Below are positions 4,843 through 6,010 of a DNA stretch of 6,010 bases, in pieces. The notes beneath the pieces were generated by a model. The model made no database searches, was not told where the DNA came from, and saw only the letters and a list, made by a program, of their open reading frames with translations. Position 1 is the first letter of the stretch; each line of letters opens with the position of its first letter. Made by a program: the position numbers and the translations under genes. Origin of the DNA: Candidatus Iainarchaeum sp. (GTDB taxonomy: Archaea > Iainarchaeota > Iainarchaeia > Iainarchaeales > GW2011-AR10); assembly GCA_016186855.1 (NCBI GenBank), contig JACPKT010000094.1:1-6010 (forward strand). Reading direction: 5' to 3'.

Positions 4843-5020
4843 CAGCGGCAAATTCCGCTGACAACAACGCCAAATTGCGTTGACGAATTTCAAATTCCGC
4901 TGGCAAATTGGTGCCATACTTTGTATGGCGCTGGTGCCACTTTAGTGGCACAAAAGTGACGCCTGATTTTGCAGGCGTTGCAAACTGGCGCAACAGTTTT
5001 TTTTAGCCAAATCTTTGGCT
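4843..5020. repeat. Array of tandem short hairpins with about 22-bp spacing
   Basis: Perfect stem-loops follow each other: CAGCGG-CAAATT-CCGCTG (4843-4860), CAACGC-CAAATT-GCGTTG (4865-4882), GCCATAC-TTT-GTATGGC (4913-4929), GTGCCAC-TTTA-GTGGCAC (4934-4951), ACGCCTG-ATTTTG-CAGGCGT (4959-4978), AAACTG-GCGCAA-CAGTTT (4982-4999) and AGCCAA-ATCT-TTGGCT (5005-5020). A weaker one, GAATT-TCA-AATTC, lies at 4885-4897. Spacers are mostly 3-7 nt and neighbouring centres are 22, 21.5, 26, 22 and 22 bp apart outside the 4883-4912 gap. The first two units share the loop and linker (TGAC) but differ at two paired stem positions on both sides, as in covariation. No ORF here looks real. It may be a structured RNA, a protein-binding array or a repeat remnant. 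The rest of the gap (4732-4842) shows only a weak CCATG/CATGG pairing at 4760-4787. Confidence 0.85.
4982..5004 (+). terminator. Plus-strand terminator-like hairpin with T8
   Basis: AAACTG-GCGCAA-CAGTTT runs directly into eight T residues (4997-5004). It has the form of an intrinsic terminator for rightward transcription. No annotated plus-strand gene lies to its left within about 1.2 kb except the short orphan tail. Confidence 0.45.
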
Positions 5021-5030
5021 CGATTTTTTT
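5005..5030 (+). terminator. Second plus-strand terminator-like hairpin with T7
   Basis: AGCCAA-ATCT-TTGGCT is followed by CGA and seven T residues (5024-5030). In tandem with the preceding structure it could end a rightward transcript covering the hairpin array. T-runs alone can terminate archaeal transcription, so the hairpin may not be essential. Confidence 0.45.
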
Positions 5031-5041
5031 CAGGCACTCGA

Positions 5042-5334
5042 TTATTTTCGAAGTCGTTTTTTTGTGCTCAAAGTTTTGTTTTGATTGAATTTTTTTGCTT
5101 CAATTTTTTTTGCAAAAAAGTTTTCGAATTTTGCCAAAAAGCTTTTTTTACGACAAAACTGTCCACCACTTTTCCTTCAAAATCCCACATCTGCTCCTGG
5201 CAGCCAAGGTTTGAAAAAGCATAGAATGCCTTCTGAATTTCATCCTCCCCTTCAAGCAGGCTGCTTGAAACAAAAAACGGCATCAGCGCATTGTCTGGGT
5301 ATTGAGTGCTCATTGAGCGCGGGACGCTAAACAT
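5042..5334 (-). pseudogene. ppcA: Truncated, frameshifted archaeal-type phosphoenolpyruvate carboxylase
   Basis: From the ATG at 5334 the minus strand reads [20 protein letters not shown], then [20 protein letters not shown] and [16 protein letters not shown]. This is the conserved N-terminus of archaeal PEP carboxylase (MSTQHPDN, GEDEIQEAYY, GCDEQMWDxEGKEVD in intact members). After residue 66 the frame changes to WQNSKTF and ends at 5068. Restoring one base in the run at 5136-5140 gives [17 protein letters not shown], a better helix, but this also stops at 5044-5042. The rest of the roughly 480-500-residue enzyme, including the catalytic barrel, is absent and the hairpin array lies where it should be. 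PEP carboxylase fixes bicarbonate onto PEP to make oxaloacetate; this copy cannot. The ATG at 5409 adds 25 non-family residues and is not used here. Confidence 0.85.
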
Positions 5335-5367
5335 AAATTCAGCCTTTTTAATAGCCTTGCAAACAAG

Positions 5368-5377
5368 ATTTAATAAG
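5368..5377. promoter_or_regulatory. TATA-like element between the PEP carboxylase remnant and asparaginase
   Basis: Plus reads ATTTAATAAG, and minus CTTATTAAAT. The box lies 28-35 bp before the asparaginase ATG at 5404 and about 35-42 bp before the remnant's ATG at 5334. It may serve both directions, though the spacing is less exact than at the ligase-aldolase junction. Confidence 0.4.
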
Positions 5378-5403
5378 TTACATTCTCCAATTATCTGGTT
5401 TTT

Positions 5404-6010
5404 ATGCACGAAAAATCAAAAATTTTCATGGCCGGTTTGGGAGGAACAATTGCCGCAAAAGAAATTGGCAACGTTTGGGAATCAGGCCACTTCACCCAAA
5501 ACGAACTGCTTGAGATGGACCCAAAAATAAAAAAAGAGTTTGAAATCGAGACCTCAAACCTTTTCCGTATCCACTCTGCTGACACGCAGCCAGAACACTG
5601 GCTTGCGCTTGCAAACCTAGCGTATTACAAGCTCTTGGAAGATTTTGACGGCATTGTTGTAACACATGGAACGGACACAATGCACTATACTTCAGCCGCT
5701 ATGAGTTTTCTGATTCAAAATTTGAACAAGCCAATTGTTTTCACAGGCTCGCAGGTGATACCTACAAGAATCGGCTCAGACGCGCAAAGAAACATTTATG
5801 ATTCCCTGCGCGTGGCAGGTCACTCGCCTCTTGCAGAAGTAGCGATAGTATTCAGCGGAAAAATCTTCCGCGCAAACAGGGCAAAGAAAGTAAAGGCAGC
5901 AGATTTTGACGCTTACAGGAGTTCTTCAATCCAGCCGCTCGGATCCGTACAGCACGAAATCATACTGAACTCGCCTTTTAATAAAAAATCAAAAAAGACA
6001 AAACCAAGGC
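5404..6010 (+). CDS. ansA: L-asparaginase (type I), 3' end beyond the window
   Basis: The first 202 codons are visible. [14 protein letters not shown] (7-20) holds the nucleophile Thr15. IHSAD (56-60) supplies the Ser58/Asp60 substrate-binding pair. [12 protein letters not shown] (85-96) is the second signature, with Thr90 and Asp91 of the second catalytic triad. Lys162 in [10 protein letters not shown] matches the triad lysine. TGSQ and DAQRN follow the usual spacing. The enzyme hydrolyses L-asparagine to aspartate and ammonia in the cytoplasm. The archaeal Glu-tRNA(Gln) amidotransferase subunit GatD shares this domain but carries an extra N-terminal domain of about 80 residues. Here the catalytic motif begins within 15 residues of the ATG, which favours a free asparaginase. 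No Shine-Dalgarno is visible. The C-terminal domain is not in view. Confidence 0.9.
   Translation, partial: MHEKSKIFMAGLGGTIAAKEIGNVWESGHFTQNELLEMDPKIKKEFEIETSNLFRIHSADTQPEHWLALANLAYYKLLEDFDGIVVTHGTDTMHYTSAAMSFLIQNLNKPIVFTGSQVIPTRIGSDAQRNIYDSLRVAGHSPLAEVAIVFSGKIFRANRAKKVKAADFDAYRSSSIQPLGSVQHEIILNSPFNKKSKKTKPR

Noticed and set aside
4843..4910. Four CAAATT copies read as a CRISPR array
   Set aside because: The repeated unit is only a 6-nt loop at irregular spacing (22, 20, 13 bp). There are no 20-40-bp conserved repeats and no cas genes.
4739..4993. Minus-strand ORF of 84 codons over the hairpin array
   Set aside because: Composition is not protein-like, there is no family match, it does not continue the PEP carboxylase, and it is explained by palindromic DNA lacking stops.
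5335..5409. Extended start of the PEP carboxylase fragment at 5409
   Set aside because: Archaeal PEP carboxylases begin a few residues before MSTQ. The added 25 residues are not conserved and would overlap the asparaginase start.
5404..6010. GatD (Glu-tRNA amidotransferase subunit D)
   Set aside because: GatD has about 80 extra N-terminal residues before the Thr nucleophile motif. Here the motif starts near residue 11, and no suitable upstream in-frame extension was seen.

Overview
The window looks like AT-rich archaeal DNA, most likely from a small-genome or uncultivated lineage; the lineage is inference. Evidence for an archaeon: a diphthamide-pathway PP-loop ligase, an archaeal-type PEP carboxylase remnant, a VapBC pair with a DUF217-like VapB, and several genes whose start codon lies about 28 bp from a TATA-like box with no Shine-Dalgarno sequence (leaderless type).

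Layout, left to right. At 1-125 (minus) is the 5' end of an unrecognised, apparently frameshifted gene. At 196-399 (minus) is a tiny Cys-rich lipoprotein, and at 575-993 (minus) a hicB-hicA toxin-antitoxin pair. This block lies between two perfect 29-bp direct repeats (147-175 and 1012-1040), each just upstream of a minus-strand ATG. Next come a three-helix membrane protein (1070-1333, minus) and a diphthine--ammonia ligase-like protein (1421-2119, minus). The ligase diverges from a DUF2090-type putative sugar-phosphate aldolase (2177-3079, plus), and both appear to share one bidirectional TATA element. A vapB-vapC pair (3081-3679, minus) follows, bracketed by a perfect 40-bp repeat of the aldolase 3' end (3024-3063 and 3739-3778). 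A class I fructose-1,6-bisphosphatase (3800-4699, minus) comes next. The gene-free stretch 4700-5041 holds an array of short, mostly perfect hairpins with roughly 22-bp spacing (4843-5020), ending in two plus-strand terminator-like structures. After it come a truncated, frameshifted archaeal-type PEP carboxylase (5042-5334, minus) and the first 202 codons of an L-asparaginase (5404 to window end, plus).

The FBPase, the putative aldolase and the broken PEP carboxylase point to a central-carbon neighbourhood. Before the vapBC insertion the aldolase and FBPase genes were probably directly convergent, about 2 bp apart. The most interesting features are: (1) vapBC as a roughly 0.7-kb cassette at the 3' end of a protein gene, with the displaced 3' end still present downstream; (2) a second toxin-antitoxin block, hicBA, also between direct repeats; (3) the hairpin array, which may be an undescribed RNA or a structured DNA element.
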